64,000 bases of DNA from an uncultured Bacteroidales bacterium (GCA_900316795.1 ONEF01000003.1:205302-269301), one strand, 5' to 3'; shown: positions 1-9,674, counted from the stretch's first letter. Notes: generated from the sequence alone by a model not told the origin. Made by a program: numbers and translations.

Positions 1-2
1 GA

Positions 3-1556
3 GCTAAAGCCGTAAACGCCACTTCCACAAAGTTCTATGCGCAGAGCTGGAGAGACGGAAAAAGTGTTTGGGCATATTTTGAGGAAGGAGCCCTCAAGAA
101 AACCGGAGAGATAGAGAATTCTGAAGAAAAGAACGGTACGCTCATAAGATACACGGCAGACCCTACCCTTTATGAGAACTATTCTTACAAGCTGGAATAC
201 ATAGATTCCATGCTCAAGAATTACGCCTACCTCAACACGGGTCTTACCATCCATTTCAACAAGACCACATACCATTCCAAAAACGGATTGCTGGATCTTA
301 TCAACGACAACATGAGGGAAACCCCTCTCTATCCGCCTATCCACCTGAAAGGTCACGATATCGAAGTCGTGATAACCCACTCCAACGAGCCGGGAGAAAA
401 CATCTATTCTTTCGTCAACGGCCAGAACACCTATCACGGAGGAACTCATCTGACCGCTTTCAGAGAGGCCGTCAGCAAGACCGTAAAGGATTTCTTCAAG
501 AAGGACTACGATCCTAAAGATGTCAGGGAGGGAATAGTTGCGGCAATAGCCATAAGGGTGGGAGAACCTGGATTTGCCAACCAGACCAAGACCTTCCTCA
601 ATTCCAAGCTTACGGACACTGAGGAAAGGGGCGGCATTCCTATCCGCACCTTCATAGGAAACTTCCTGGCCTCTGAACTGGACAACTATCTGCACAAGAA
701 TCCGCTTGCGGCAGATTCCATGCAGAAGAAAATAAACTCCAGCGAGAAAGAAAGGAAAGAGATCGCCTCCATCCTCAAGAGCAAGAGGAGCAAGAGAGGG
801 ATGATCAGCAACGAGAAACTCAGAGACTGCAGGGTACACTACACAGACAAGAACAACCCTCTGGCAGAAGAAACCACCATATTCATCACAGAGGGTAATT
901 CCGCCAGCGGAACTGTTTCAAAAGCCAGAAATGCCAACACCCAGGCTGTATTCTCCCTCAGGGGCAAGCCTATGAACACCTATGGCACTTCCAAGAAAGT
1001 CATCTACGACAACAAGGACAAGAACAAGGAATTGAATCTCCTCCAGGCTGCCCTTGACATAGAAGAAGATCTGGACAACCTCCGTTACAACAAGGTAGTC
1101 ATAGCCACCGATGCCGATGTGGACGGAATGCACATCAGGATGCTTATGCTTACTTTCTTCCTCCAGTTCTTCCCGGAGCTGATCCGCAGAGGGCATCTTT
1201 ACATTCTCCAGACACCGCTGTTCAGGGTCAGGAAAAAGAAAAAGGACAACTCCTTTGAACTGCACTACTGCTACAGCGAGGCAGAAAAGCAGCACTGGAC
1301 AGAAGAACTTGGAAAGGGAGTGGAAGTAACACGTTTCAAAGGCCTTGGAGAAATATCTGATGTGGAATTCAAGTATTTCATCGGGGAAGACATGAGGCTG
1401 GACACAGTCCATCTGGAGAATGACGATCCTACCCACGAACTGCTGGAATTCTATATGGGCAACAACACACCGCTCCGTCAGGATTTCATAATGAAGAACC
1501 TCAGGGAAGACGTCATTATGGAAGACAGGATAACTGACGAAGCCGAGTCAGCTTAA
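3..1556 (+). CDS. parE: DNA topoisomerase IV subunit B, 5' end outside the window
   Basis: This is the ATPase and TOPRIM subunit of topoisomerase IV, which with ParC decatenates daughter chromosomes. The reading frame is open from base 3, so the N-terminal ATPase (GHKL) domain lies mostly off the left edge. What is visible is the transducer domain, then the TOPRIM domain with ITEGNSASG (near base 885) and the metal-binding DADVDG (near base 1110). The C-terminus has FKGLGE and YMGNNTPLRQDF, as in Bacteroidetes ParE. The EGNSASG form and the short end without an insertion favour ParE over GyrB. A PlsC-like gene follows after 27 bases. An internal ATG at 210 is not the start, because conserved transducer sequence precedes it. 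Confidence 0.93.
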   Translation, partial: AKAVNATSTKFYAQSWRDGKSVWAYFEEGALKKTGEIENSEEKNGTLIRYTADPTLYENYSYKLEYIDSMLKNYAYLNTGLTIHFNKTTYHSKNGLLDLINDNMRETPLYPPIHLKGHDIEVVITHSNEPGENIYSFVNGQNTYHGGTHLTAFREAVSKTVKDFFKKDYDPKDVREGIVAAIAIRVGEPGFANQTKTFLNSKLTDTEERGGIPIRTFIGNFLASELDNYLHKNPLAADSMQKKINSSEKERKEIASILKSKRSKRGMISNEKLRDCRVHYTDKNNPLAEETTIFITEGNSASGTVSKARNANTQAVFSLRGKPMNTYGTSKKVIYDNKDKNKELNLLQAALDIEEDLDNLRYNKVVIATDADVDGMHIRMLMLTFFLQFFPELIRRGHLYILQTPLFRVRKKKKDNSFELHYCYSEAEKQHWTEELGKGVEVTRFKGLGEISDVEFKYFIGEDMRLDTVHLENDDPTHELLEFYMGNNTPLRQDFIMKNLREDVIMEDRITDEAESA

Positions 1557-1583
1557 CTTAACCACCAGACAGGGATTTTTGAG

Positions 1584-2216
1584 ATGTGCAGCAGACAGAA
1601 GTTCGGCAAGCGGATATTGAAGCTGATGGGCTGGAAGTCAGCCCAGGAAGAACCCATCAAGGACAGCAAATGCATTCTCCTTGGAGTTCCTCACACTTCG
1701 GTCGTGGATTTCATAGTTGCCTGGGCTTACTGCACATCCATAGGAATACTTCCCAACATAATGATAAAGAAAGAGTTCTTCTTCTGGCCACTGGGCTGGC
1801 TTCTCAAAAGAATGGGAGCAATCCCCGTGGACCGCAGCAAGGGCAGCAATGTGGCCATGCACAGCATAAAAGCTCTGAACCAGGCGGATAAGATGTACCT
1901 GGCCATAGCACCTGAAGGTACACGCAAGAAGACATCCAACTGGAAGAAAGGATTCCTCACGATTGCCAAAGCCTGCAATGTTCCCATATATCTGGGATAC
2001 TTCAACTACAAGTTTAAAATAGCAGGACATGGCCCGAGATTTGTAGCAACGGGCAACCCTAAAGAAGACTTGAAGATAATCCAGGCCCATTACGCCTCAC
2101 TGAACCTGGAAGGCCGTCACAAAGACCGCTTCAGCTGCGGTAACGTTGACCCGGTTCCACTTGAGGAAGAGCCTTGCAAACTTCAAACGGAAGACAATAT
2201 TGAAACTAATGCCTGA
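1584..2216 (+). CDS. 1-acyl-glycerol-3-phosphate acyltransferase-like protein (PlsC family)
   Basis: A 210-residue acyltransferase of the PlsC/LPLAT family, expected at the inner face of the membrane and acylating a lysophospholipid or similar acceptor. The catalytic HX4D motif is His37 to Asp42 (HTSVVD), and the substrate-binding EGTR motif is residues 111-114. A hydrophobic stretch near residues 64-80 may anchor it. The protein is short and lacks the long N-terminal membrane region of classical PlsC, as in many Bacteroidetes 'acyltransferase' paralogues, so the acceptor is uncertain. It starts 27 bases after parE and lies 45 bases before the TolC gene, so read-through from parE is possible. 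Confidence 0.85.
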   Translation: MCSRQKFGKRILKLMGWKSAQEEPIKDSKCILLGVPHTSVVDFIVAWAYCTSIGILPNIMIKKEFFFWPLGWLLKRMGAIPVDRSKGSNVAMHSIKALNQADKMYLAIAPEGTRKKTSNWKKGFLTIAKACNVPIYLGYFNYKFKIAGHGPRFVATGNPKEDLKIIQAHYASLNLEGRHKDRFSCGNVDPVPLEEEPCKLQTEDNIETNA

Positions 2217-2261
2217 AGAGCGGGAACTACCTGCCCGATAACAGGTTGCATTGATAAAGAT

Positions 2262-3755
2262 ATGAAAAGAATCCTATATGTTACCGTCTGCCTGCTGCTC
2301 TCTTTGGGAGCATGGGCTCAGACTTACACACTTGAAGAATATGAAGAGTTCGCGCTTCAGAACTCCAAGAGCCTTAAGGTTGCCCAAGAAAGGATAAATG
2401 CCGCCGAGAATCTGAAGAAAGCCGCATTCACCCAGTTCCTTCCAAGCTTTCAGGCAGTAGGCTCCTACCTGTGGAACCAGAAACAGATCTCCCTTCTAAG
2501 CCAGGACGCTCTGCTTCCGGTAGGATCAAAGATGGCAGACGGAAGCTTCGGCTTTACCCCGGACCAGATTTCCAACGGCTGGACAGTGATTGAAGGCCAG
2601 CCTGTTCCTCTGGATGCTGACGGAGTTCCATTTGACCCTAAGGCTAATCCGGAGAAAATCCAGTGGAAAGGATATGCATATCTCCCGAAGAGTGAACTAA
2701 CTTACGATGTCCACAATGTTTTCGCGGCCGGCATAGGATTCACCCAGCCTATCTATATGGGAGGCAAAGTCCGTGAGCTCTACAACATAGCCAAGACCAG
2801 TGAGGACATGGCCAGGCTCCAGACAGAAAACCGGCAGGAAGAACTGATAATTTCCGTAGATCAGGCCTATTGGACAACCGTATCGCTGATAAACAAGAAA
2901 AAACTCGCTGAGAAATATGTAGAACTGCTGACAAAGCTGGAGAAAAATATCCAGGCAGCCATAGATGAGGGGGTTGCCACAAAAGGTGATTTGCTCAACG
3001 TGAAGGTGAAACTGAATGAGGCCAACCTCGCCCTTACAAGAGCCACTGACGGCGTAGCCCTTTCCAAGATGGCACTTTTCAGAGTCTGCGGACTTGACCT
3101 GGACGGAGACTTCGGCTTGGCCGACGAAGATATTACCCAAGGTCATGCGCAGGAACTGGATCCTGCATACAACAGGGCCCAGGCCATAGACAACCGTTTT
3201 GAAATCAGGGAACTGGAGAACCTGAGCAAAATAAGCCGCAGTCAGGTGAACATTGCCAGAAGCCGCTTTCTTCCAAACATCGTGGCCTCAGCCAACTACC
3301 TTACCACAAACCCTAACACGTTCAACGGATTCGAAAACAAGTTCAAGGGTATGTTCTCAGCAGGAGTGGCAGTGACTATCCCTATCTTCCATTTCGGCGA
3401 CAGGATCTACACCCTTAAAGCCGCCCAGAGCGAAGAGAGAATAGTAAAGCACAGGATAGATGAAGCCAAAGAGCTTATAAACCTTCAGGTTACACAGGCA
3501 AACTTCAAGGTAAGGGAAGCCAACAAGAAACTTGAAAGCGCGCTGAGCAACATCAGCGCGGCAGAAGAAAACCTCCGCCTGGCAGAGTTGTCCTACAAGG
3601 AAGGTATCATAAGTGTCACCGACCTTCTTGCAGCCCAGACTGCATGGATCAGCGCCAACTCAGACAAGATAGATGCGGGGATAGATGCCAGAATGAGCGA
3701 GCTCTACCTGCGTAAAGCCGTGGGTATAAGCAATCTGAAGAAAGACAACAAGTAG
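2262..3755 (+). CDS. TolC-family outer membrane efflux protein
   Basis: A 497-residue outer membrane channel of the TolC/OEP family. A Sec signal peptide (about residues 1-19, cleaved after AWA-Q) is followed by two repeats of long alpha-helical coiled-coil sequence, for example residues 30-60 and 400-460, separated by beta-strand segments. It is the first gene of a four-gene efflux operon with the HlyD-like adaptor and two ABC-2 permeases, and it should provide the outer membrane exit duct. The start is set by the signal peptide directly after the ATG. Confidence 0.92.
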   Translation: MKRILYVTVCLLLSLGAWAQTYTLEEYEEFALQNSKSLKVAQERINAAENLKKAAFTQFLPSFQAVGSYLWNQKQISLLSQDALLPVGSKMADGSFGFTPDQISNGWTVIEGQPVPLDADGVPFDPKANPEKIQWKGYAYLPKSELTYDVHNVFAAGIGFTQPIYMGGKVRELYNIAKTSEDMARLQTENRQEELIISVDQAYWTTVSLINKKKLAEKYVELLTKLEKNIQAAIDEGVATKGDLLNVKVKLNEANLALTRATDGVALSKMALFRVCGLDLDGDFGLADEDITQGHAQELDPAYNRAQAIDNRFEIRELENLSKISRSQVNIARSRFLPNIVASANYLTTNPNTFNGFENKFKGMFSAGVAVTIPIFHFGDRIYTLKAAQSEERIVKHRIDEAKELINLQVTQANFKVREANKKLESALSNISAAEENLRLAELSYKEGIISVTDLLAAQTAWISANSDKIDAGIDARMSELYLRKAVGISNLKKDNK

Positions 3756-3825
3756 AAGTGAAGCGTAGTTGCAAAGGATGACAATCACTGCGAATAAACA
3801 GATAACAAGTTAAAGTATTACAGAT

Positions 3826-4815
3826 ATGAAGAAGATGCAGCAAAGCACGGTAAGCCTGCTGGTAGGTCTGGCAGCACTGCTTTTGGTAATTATCGTTCTG
3901 GTGTTGATAGGATGGCTGACATCCAAGCCGCAGAAGCTCACTATCCAGGGAACCGTCGAGGCACGCGAATACAGAGTGTCCGGAAAGGTAGCAGGAAGAG
4001 TGGACCAGCTTCTGTATCAGGAAGGAGACACCGTCAGCAAAGGACAGGTTGTCGTCAAGCTGGACAGCCCTGAACTCCAGGCCAAGATAGTCCAGGCCAA
4101 CGCCCAGAGCAAAGCCGCAATGGCACAGAGAGCCAAAGCTTCCGGAAGCGCCCGTTCTGAAATGGTAGAAGGAGCTTACGAGATGTGGCAGAAAGCAAAA
4201 GTAGGAGTTGACATAGCCAAGAAATCCTACGAGAGAGTGGAAAACCTATTCCAGAAAGAAGTTGTTTCCGCCCAGAAGAGAGACGAAGCCAAGGCCCAGT
4301 ATGATGCCGCTGTAGCCACCGAAAAAGCTGCGTTCAGCCAGTACAACATGGCAAAGAACGGAGCCCAGTCCGAAGACAGGATGGCAGCCCAGGCAGCCGT
4401 TGACGCAGCCAACGCAAGCGTTGACCAGGTCAACTCCTACATAGACGAGATAAACCTTGTCTCCCCTATCAACGGAGTCATTACTGAAGTTTTCCCTAAA
4501 GTTGGCGAACTCGTCGGCCAGGGCGCCCCAATCATGACGGTCACAGACATCGAAGATGTTTGGTTCTCCTTCAATATCCGCGAAGACATGCTCAGCGGCA
4601 TCACGATGGGAAGCAAGATCAATGTCAAGATTCCTGCCCTGGGAGACCAGACATATCAGGCTGAAGTCTATTTCATCAACGTGATGGCATCCTTCGCCAC
4701 CTGGAAACCTACAAAAGCATCCGGCGAATTCGACGCCAAAACCTTTGAGGTCAGAGCCAGGCCTGTTTCCCCGATCCCTCATCTGAGGGCCGGAATGAGC
4801 GCCATCGTAAAGTAA
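3826..4815 (+). CDS. HlyD-family membrane fusion protein
   Basis: A 329-residue periplasmic adaptor. One N-terminal membrane segment (about residues 9-30) anchors it in the inner membrane. Next come the first half of a lipoyl-like domain (GRVDQLLYQEGDTVSKGQ), a long alanine-rich coiled-coil hairpin (about residues 95-205), and the second lipoyl half with SPINGVITEVFPKVGELV. A beta-barrel region ends the protein. It links the TolC-like channel (70 bases upstream) to the two downstream permeases, the first of which starts 21 bases later. The layout matches YhiI/YbhG-type adaptors, which point to export of drugs or small molecules. Confidence 0.92.
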   Translation: MKKMQQSTVSLLVGLAALLLVIIVLVLIGWLTSKPQKLTIQGTVEAREYRVSGKVAGRVDQLLYQEGDTVSKGQVVVKLDSPELQAKIVQANAQSKAAMAQRAKASGSARSEMVEGAYEMWQKAKVGVDIAKKSYERVENLFQKEVVSAQKRDEAKAQYDAAVATEKAAFSQYNMAKNGAQSEDRMAAQAAVDAANASVDQVNSYIDEINLVSPINGVITEVFPKVGELVGQGAPIMTVTDIEDVWFSFNIREDMLSGITMGSKINVKIPALGDQTYQAEVYFINVMASFATWKPTKASGEFDAKTFEVRARPVSPIPHLRAGMSAIVK

Positions 4816-4836
4816 AGGAATCCATCGCTGAAGAAA

Positions 4837-6030
4837 ATGGAAAACAAAAGGAAAAGCACCAATATGCTGCAATGTATCCTCAACGTGCTGCTGAGGGAGA
4901 GGGATATTATGTCCAGCAGGCCTATCTACCTGTACGGCACCATATTGGTTCTGTCTTTCTGTGCCATATTCTTTGTTTCTCTGATGTACCAGGGACTGCC
5001 TCAAAGAGTTCCGGTAGGAGTGGTGGATATGGATGACTCTTACCTTTCACGCACTGCCATAAAGCAGATAGAAGCAATGCAGGGCATCGAGATAACAAAC
5101 CGTTACGGCAGCTATCACGAAGCACGGCTGGCAATGCAGAAAGGAGAAATTTACGGGTTCATAGAGTTTCCAGAAGATTTGTACGTGAATGTGGTAAACG
5201 GGCTCAGGCCAACGGTTCCTGTCTATTATACAGAAGCCTATATGGTCCCCGGAACGCTTGCATACAGAAATCTCCTCCAGATTGCCAATGTCCTCAATGC
5301 AGGAGTGAGAAGGACAACCATGAGAGCCAAGGGAGTTCCTGAGACCAGCATCATGCCTACCCTGCAGCCAATCACCATAGACACCCACAGCATCTGCAAT
5401 CCGTGGAGCAGTTATGCCATATACCTGATTTCCATTATATGGCCAGGTATTCTCTCCTTGTGCATCATAGTGATGACAGTGTTTACCATAGGCTTTGAAC
5501 TCAAACAAAAAACCACTCACGACCTTTTGGAGAAAGCTGGGGGAAGCATAATCAATGCTTTGATAGGCAAGTTGTTGCCCTATTTTCTGATATACCTGCT
5601 GATGGGGTTCTCTTTTGTAGTTCTGGCCTACAGGATTTTCGGATTCCCTCTGCTGGGGCCAACCTGGGTGATGCTCCTGAATATAGCTATGTTGATATTG
5701 GCATCTCATGCGGTAGGGCTGTTTTTTATAGGGCTTTTCCCTGTCCTCCGCGATGCTCTCAGCGCCGCCTCCTTGTATTCAGTATTGGCTTTGTCCATGT
5801 GCGGAATGACATTCCCTGTGGAAATGATGATTGCGCCGATGCAGGGATTTGCACAGATATTCCCTCTCAGACAGTACTACCTGATATATGTGAAGTGGGC
5901 CATGCTGGACTGCAACTTCTCTGATGTGTATATCAACCTTCTGGGAATGTGCATTTTCCTCTTCCTTCCGTTCCTTGTCTTAAGGCGCCTCAAAGACGCA
6001 ATGGTAAACCTTAACTACCCTACCAAATAA
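4837..6030 (+). CDS. ABC-2 type transporter permease (first of a pair)
   Basis: A 397-residue inner membrane permease of the ABC-2/YhhJ-YbhS type. It has one membrane helix near residues 25-50, a large periplasmic domain (about residues 50-190), then five or more membrane helices up to the C-terminus. It is homologous to the next gene and likely forms a heterodimer with it. No nucleotide-binding domain is fused to it, and no ATPase gene lies in this operon, so the energising subunit must be elsewhere or the module works differently. The gene starts 21 bases after the HlyD-like gene. Confidence 0.88.
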   Translation: MENKRKSTNMLQCILNVLLRERDIMSSRPIYLYGTILVLSFCAIFFVSLMYQGLPQRVPVGVVDMDDSYLSRTAIKQIEAMQGIEITNRYGSYHEARLAMQKGEIYGFIEFPEDLYVNVVNGLRPTVPVYYTEAYMVPGTLAYRNLLQIANVLNAGVRRTTMRAKGVPETSIMPTLQPITIDTHSICNPWSSYAIYLISIIWPGILSLCIIVMTVFTIGFELKQKTTHDLLEKAGGSIINALIGKLLPYFLIYLLMGFSFVVLAYRIFGFPLLGPTWVMLLNIAMLILASHAVGLFFIGLFPVLRDALSAASLYSVLALSMCGMTFPVEMMIAPMQGFAQIFPLRQYYLIYVKWAMLDCNFSDVYINLLGMCIFLFLPFLVLRRLKDAMVNLNYPTK

Positions 6031-6043
6031 AGGAGAGCCGCAA

Positions 6044-7231
6044 ATGAGAAAACTGGATCTGAACAATATAAGCACAGCCCTCAACCAGATGCTGGCAATC
6101 ACCTGGAAGGAGATGAAAACCATCTTCACAGACAGCGGCGTGCTGCTGATTCTCATAATTGCCGGTTTTGGATACCCACTCCTTTACAGTACGGTCTATC
6201 TCAGCGAAAGCGTAGATGAAATCCCGGTCGGAATCATAGACGAAAGCGCAACTTCAGAAAGCCGCAGATTCGCTTCAAAATTAGACGCCACGAGAGAAAT
6301 CAGCCTGGTTTCCTGCGTCAATATGGATGATGCTATCCAGAAGATGAAGCGCAGAGATATTCACGGGATAGTGGTAATTCCAAAGAGCTTCAACAAAGAC
6401 ATAGAAACCGGAAGACAGACCACCGTATCCCTCTATGTAAATATGGCAACCTTTTTCATCTACAAGAACATAGCCCTGGCCTGCAACTATGTTATGCTAG
6501 ATGAAAACAAAAACATATCGCTGAGAAAACTGAGTGCGGAAGGCCTCACGGAACAGGAAGCTCTTGCAAGCGCGGAACCTCTCAGAAACAAGATGAACAT
6601 CCTCTTCAACGAGGGTAACGGCTTTGCCAGCTTCTTTGTTCCTGGTGTGCTGGTCCTTGTCATCCACCAGCTGCTGTTCCTGGGCATAGGGATGGTATCC
6701 GGAACCAGAAGAGAGGAGAACGCCAACCGGAAACTTTCCCAGATTGAAACCCCTTCCAAGAAGAAAGTTTACAGGTACATCCTGGGACAAGGAGCTGCCT
6801 ATTTTCTCATTTACTCTCTTATAGGATCTTATATACTGATTATTGTTCCAAGACTGTTCGGGCTACCACATTTCGCCTCCGCTTGGGATATATACAGGCT
6901 GCTGCTGCCATTCCTGCTTGCAGTCATATTTTTCTCACAGACTTGGTCAGTGTTTATCCGAAACAGAGAAACCGGAATGGTGATGTTCCTGTTTTTCAGC
7001 GTGATACTCCTCTTCCTGAGTGGCCTTACATGGCCCCTTAGCAGTTTCCCGGCTTTCTGGAAATACTTCTCATACATATTTCCCGCAACATTTGGCGTGG
7101 AAGGATATATCAAAATCAACTGTATGGGGGCAGACTTCTCTGTTATAAACACAGAGTTCGTTGCCCTTTGGATCCAGGCCGTAATCTACTTCATAACAGC
7201 CTGCTTCTCCTACCGCTACATCAATAAATAG
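6044..7231 (+). CDS. ABC-2 type transporter permease (second of a pair)
   Basis: A 395-residue permease with the same plan as its upstream paralogue: an N-terminal helix (about residues 30-50), an extracytoplasmic domain (about residues 50-190), then a block of hydrophobic helices from about residue 200. It begins 13 bases after the preceding permease and ends the efflux operon. A probable rho-independent terminator follows about 80 bases downstream. It most likely pairs with the upstream permease. The transported substrate cannot be read from the sequence. Confidence 0.88.
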   Translation: MRKLDLNNISTALNQMLAITWKEMKTIFTDSGVLLILIIAGFGYPLLYSTVYLSESVDEIPVGIIDESATSESRRFASKLDATREISLVSCVNMDDAIQKMKRRDIHGIVVIPKSFNKDIETGRQTTVSLYVNMATFFIYKNIALACNYVMLDENKNISLRKLSAEGLTEQEALASAEPLRNKMNILFNEGNGFASFFVPGVLVLVIHQLLFLGIGMVSGTRREENANRKLSQIETPSKKKVYRYILGQGAAYFLIYSLIGSYILIIVPRLFGLPHFASAWDIYRLLLPFLLAVIFFSQTWSVFIRNRETGMVMFLFFSVILLFLSGLTWPLSSFPAFWKYFSYIFPATFGVEGYIKINCMGADFSVINTEFVALWIQAVIYFITACFSYRYINK

Positions 7232-7264
7232 TGCACTGCACTGTTTATTGATGTTTCTCACCAC

Positions 7265-7330
7265 GCTCACGCAGTGAGCACCCCTCAAGGGGTATGCGGC
7301 CTCACGGCCGGGCACTGAAGTGCCTTTTTA
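7265..7330 (+). terminator. Cluster of four consecutive hairpins ending in a T-run
   Basis: Four perfect short hairpins follow one another: GCTCAC/GTGAGC (7265-7279), ACCCCT/AGGGGT (7280-7293), CGGCC/GGCCG (7297-7310) and GGCAC/GTGCC (7311-7324). The last is followed by TTTTT and can act as the terminator of the efflux operon. The three others are not needed for simple termination. The rest of the 7232-7516 gap holds the aspA promoter. Confidence 0.6.
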
Positions 7331-7428
7331 ATGAGGCCATCTCATTTCACCTCACTCACCCAGTGTGCAGCTTTGTCTTTCCACCACGTCTTTTTTGAAG
7401 ATGTAACAACTTTGTTTCCTGCACAAAA

Positions 7429-7459
7429 TTTGCATTGTAACATATTTTAACTATATTTG
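7429..7459 (+). promoter_or_regulatory. Bacteroidetes-type promoter of aspA
   Basis: A TTTG -33 element (7429-7432) and a TATATTTG -7 element (7452-7459) are separated by 19 bases. This is an exact fit to the Bacteroides sigma-ABfr consensus TTTG-N19-21-TAnnTTTG. It leaves a leader of about 50 bases before the aspA ATG at 7517. Confidence 0.8.
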
Positions 7460-7516
7460 TCATCTTCAATAAAGATTTTAACTAGAAATAATCATATTTA
7501 ATTTTTTAAAAACAAC

Positions 7517-8929
7517 ATGGCAACTAAGAAATACAGAACCGAGTCTGACCTTCTGGGCGAACTCAAAGTTCCGGCAGAAGCTTACTATGGTGTTCAGACT
7601 CAGAGAGCTCTGAACAACTATAAGATTTCAGGTATCAGGATGTGCGACTATCCTGATTTCGTGACAGCTATCGCTTACGTGAAACTGGCTGCAATCCAGG
7701 CAAACAACGAGCTTGGAGTTATAGACAACACCATCACCAAGGCTGTCGTAAAAGCTTGCAAAGAAATCATTGACGGCAAGATGCACGACAACTTCCCTAT
7801 CGATATGCTCCAGGGCGGCGCAGGTACATCAGTCAACATGAACGCCAACGAGGTTATCGCTAACCGCGCTCTCGAGATCATGGGCAAGGAAAGAGGAGAC
7901 TACAAGTTCTGCTCTCCTAACGACCACATCAACTGCGCGCAGTCAACCAACGACGCCTACCCTACAGCTCTCCATCTTACCATCGTGATGATGAACAAGA
8001 AACTCGTCGAGAGCCTGAAGGCACTCGTAGCCTCCTTCAAGGCAAAGGCAAAGGAGTTCGACAAGATCATAAAGATGGGAAGAACCCAGCTCCAGGATGC
8101 AGTTCCTATGACTCTTGGACAGGAGTTCAAGGCATTTGCCGATACTCTGGAAGAGGAAATCGAGAACCTCGAATACAACAAAAAGAAGCTCTATGCAATC
8201 AACATGGGCGGAACCGCTATCGGAACCGGCCTCAACGCAACCCCTGGCTTCACCAAGCTCTGCTGCAAGAAACTTGCTGAGCTCACAGGCGAGCCTTTCG
8301 TAGCTGCAAAGAACCTCGTGGCCGCTACTCCTGACACTGCAGGTTACGTCGGATATCACGGAGCAGTAAAGAGACTGGCCGTCAAACTGTCAAAGGTTTG
8401 CAACGACCTCCGTCTCCTGGCTTCAGGCCCAAGATGCGGTCTGGGAGAAATCAACCTTCCTCCAAAGGCTCCGGGATCTTCCATCATGCCTGGCAAGGTT
8501 AACCCTGTCATCCCTGAAGTTACCAACCAGGTTTGCTTCAAGGTTATCGGAAACGACACCGCTGTTGCATTCGCAGCCGAGGCCGGCCAGCTCCAGCTCA
8601 ACGTTATGGAGCCTGTAATCATACAGTGCATCACCGAGTCCATCACCTGGATGAGCAATGTAATGAACACTCTCAGAGTCGAGTGCGTTGACGGCATCAC
8701 CGCAAACGCAGACCACTGCATAGACCTCGTGAAGAACTCCATCGGCATCGTTACCGCCCTCAACCCTTACATCGGTTACAAGGCCAGCACCAAGATTGCC
8801 AAGGAGGCACAGCAAACCGGACGCAGCGTTTACGATATCGTTCTTGAGCAGAAGGTCATGACCAAGGCCAAGCTCGACGATGCTCTCAGCCCAAAGAACA
8901 TGCTCGCTCCACGCGACTACAAGAAATAG
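7517..8929 (+). CDS. aspA: Aspartate ammonia-lyase
   Basis: A 470-residue enzyme of the fumarase/aspartase superfamily. It converts L-aspartate to fumarate and ammonia in the cytoplasm and feeds fumarate to reduction or to the TCA branch. The superfamily signature loop GSSIMPGKVNP is at about residues 319-329. TSVNMNANEVIANRA and NDAYPTA, both part of the active site, are near residues 100-150. The N-terminal TESDLLGELKVPAEAYYGVQT matches aspartases rather than class II fumarase. A strong Bacteroidetes promoter precedes it and a bidirectional terminator follows. A class I fumarase gene lies near 59.5 kb. Confidence 0.93.
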   Translation: MATKKYRTESDLLGELKVPAEAYYGVQTQRALNNYKISGIRMCDYPDFVTAIAYVKLAAIQANNELGVIDNTITKAVVKACKEIIDGKMHDNFPIDMLQGGAGTSVNMNANEVIANRALEIMGKERGDYKFCSPNDHINCAQSTNDAYPTALHLTIVMMNKKLVESLKALVASFKAKAKEFDKIIKMGRTQLQDAVPMTLGQEFKAFADTLEEEIENLEYNKKKLYAINMGGTAIGTGLNATPGFTKLCCKKLAELTGEPFVAAKNLVAATPDTAGYVGYHGAVKRLAVKLSKVCNDLRLLASGPRCGLGEINLPPKAPGSSIMPGKVNPVIPEVTNQVCFKVIGNDTAVAFAAEAGQLQLNVMEPVIIQCITESITWMSNVMNTLRVECVDGITANADHCIDLVKNSIGIVTALNPYIGYKASTKIAKEAQQTGRSVYDIVLEQKVMTKAKLDDALSPKNMLAPRDYKK

Positions 8930-8998
8930 CATTTTGTTCCAAACGGCGGCCCCGAAAGGGCTGCCGCTTAAACATTTGACTATCAGTCTTTTAACAAA

Positions 8999-9033
8999 AC
9001 ACCCTCCCGTGAAAAACCAGGAGGGTGTTTTTA
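8999..9033. terminator. Bidirectional terminator between aspA and tdk
   Basis: A 9-base-pair stem, ACACCCTCC (8999-9007) with GGAGGGTGT (9020-9028), is followed by TTTTT on the plus strand and preceded by an A-rich stretch. It can end aspA transcripts and, less strongly, the convergent tdk transcript. A second GC-rich hairpin (about 8944-8967) lies between it and the aspA stop codon. Confidence 0.8.
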
Positions 9034-9073
9034 TATTTTCATGATTGCCAGCACTTTAAGCGGCAGCGCTAAT

Positions 9074-9667
9074 TTATAGTTTGCCCTCTTCCTTGAGGGC
9101 GGCGTTGAAGCAGTGGCGGCAGAGAGGCTCGTACTTGTCCATCTCGCCGAGGAGAACCTGCTCATCCGCCCCGGCGCCCTTGACAGTAGGCAGACGGTGG
9201 GAATGCTGGGCCGGCTGGCCGCACCTGACGCAGATGGCGTGGACCTTGGTTATGTGTTCTGCCCGGGCCAGTAGCGCAGGCATAGGTCCGAAGGGCTTGG
9301 CAAGGTAGTCCATGTCCAGACCTGCCACAATAACACGAACTCCCCTGTCTGCCAGCATATTGCACACATCCACGATGCCATCGTCAAAGAACTGGACCTC
9401 ATCTATTCCTACTACATCAACATCTGTTGCATAAAGAAGAATGTTCTGGGAAGAGTCCACGCTGATAGACTGGATATGCTTCCCCTCATGGCTGACCACA
9501 TCGGTTTCCGAATAGCGGACATCTATCCCGGGCTTGAAAATCTGCACTCGCTGATGGGCGAAATTAGCCCTCTTGAGCCTACGTATGAGCTCCTCCGTCT
9601 TGCCGGAAAACATACTTCCGCAGATAACTTCAAGCCAACCAGACTGTTTTGGACTTTCGAGAAACAT
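9074..9667 (-). CDS. tdk: Thymidine kinase
   Basis: A 197-residue type II (TK1-like) thymidine kinase that phosphorylates thymidine in the salvage pathway. The Walker A P-loop GSMFSGKT is at residues 17-24, and the Walker B-like GIDEVQFF is near residue 87-94. The lasso domain carries the zinc-binding cysteines in CVRCGQ and CRHC, and the substrate-binding tail follows. The length is normal for the family. It is transcribed divergently from the acidic repeat protein, and the two -7 elements form one palindrome between the genes. Confidence 0.95.
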   Translation of the reverse strand: MFLESPKQSGWLEVICGSMFSGKTEELIRRLKRANFAHQRVQIFKPGIDVRYSETDVVSHEGKHIQSISVDSSQNILLYATDVDVVGIDEVQFFDDGIVDVCNMLADRGVRVIVAGLDMDYLAKPFGPMPALLARAEHITKVHAICVRCGQPAQHSHRLPTVKGAGADEQVLLGEMDKYEPLCRHCFNAALKEEGKL

Positions 9668-9674
9668 TTTGCAT

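Noticed and set aside
4246..5004. 252-codon open frame opposite the HlyD-like gene and the first permease gene
   Set aside because: It runs across two well-supported genes on the other strand and contains no recognisable domain.
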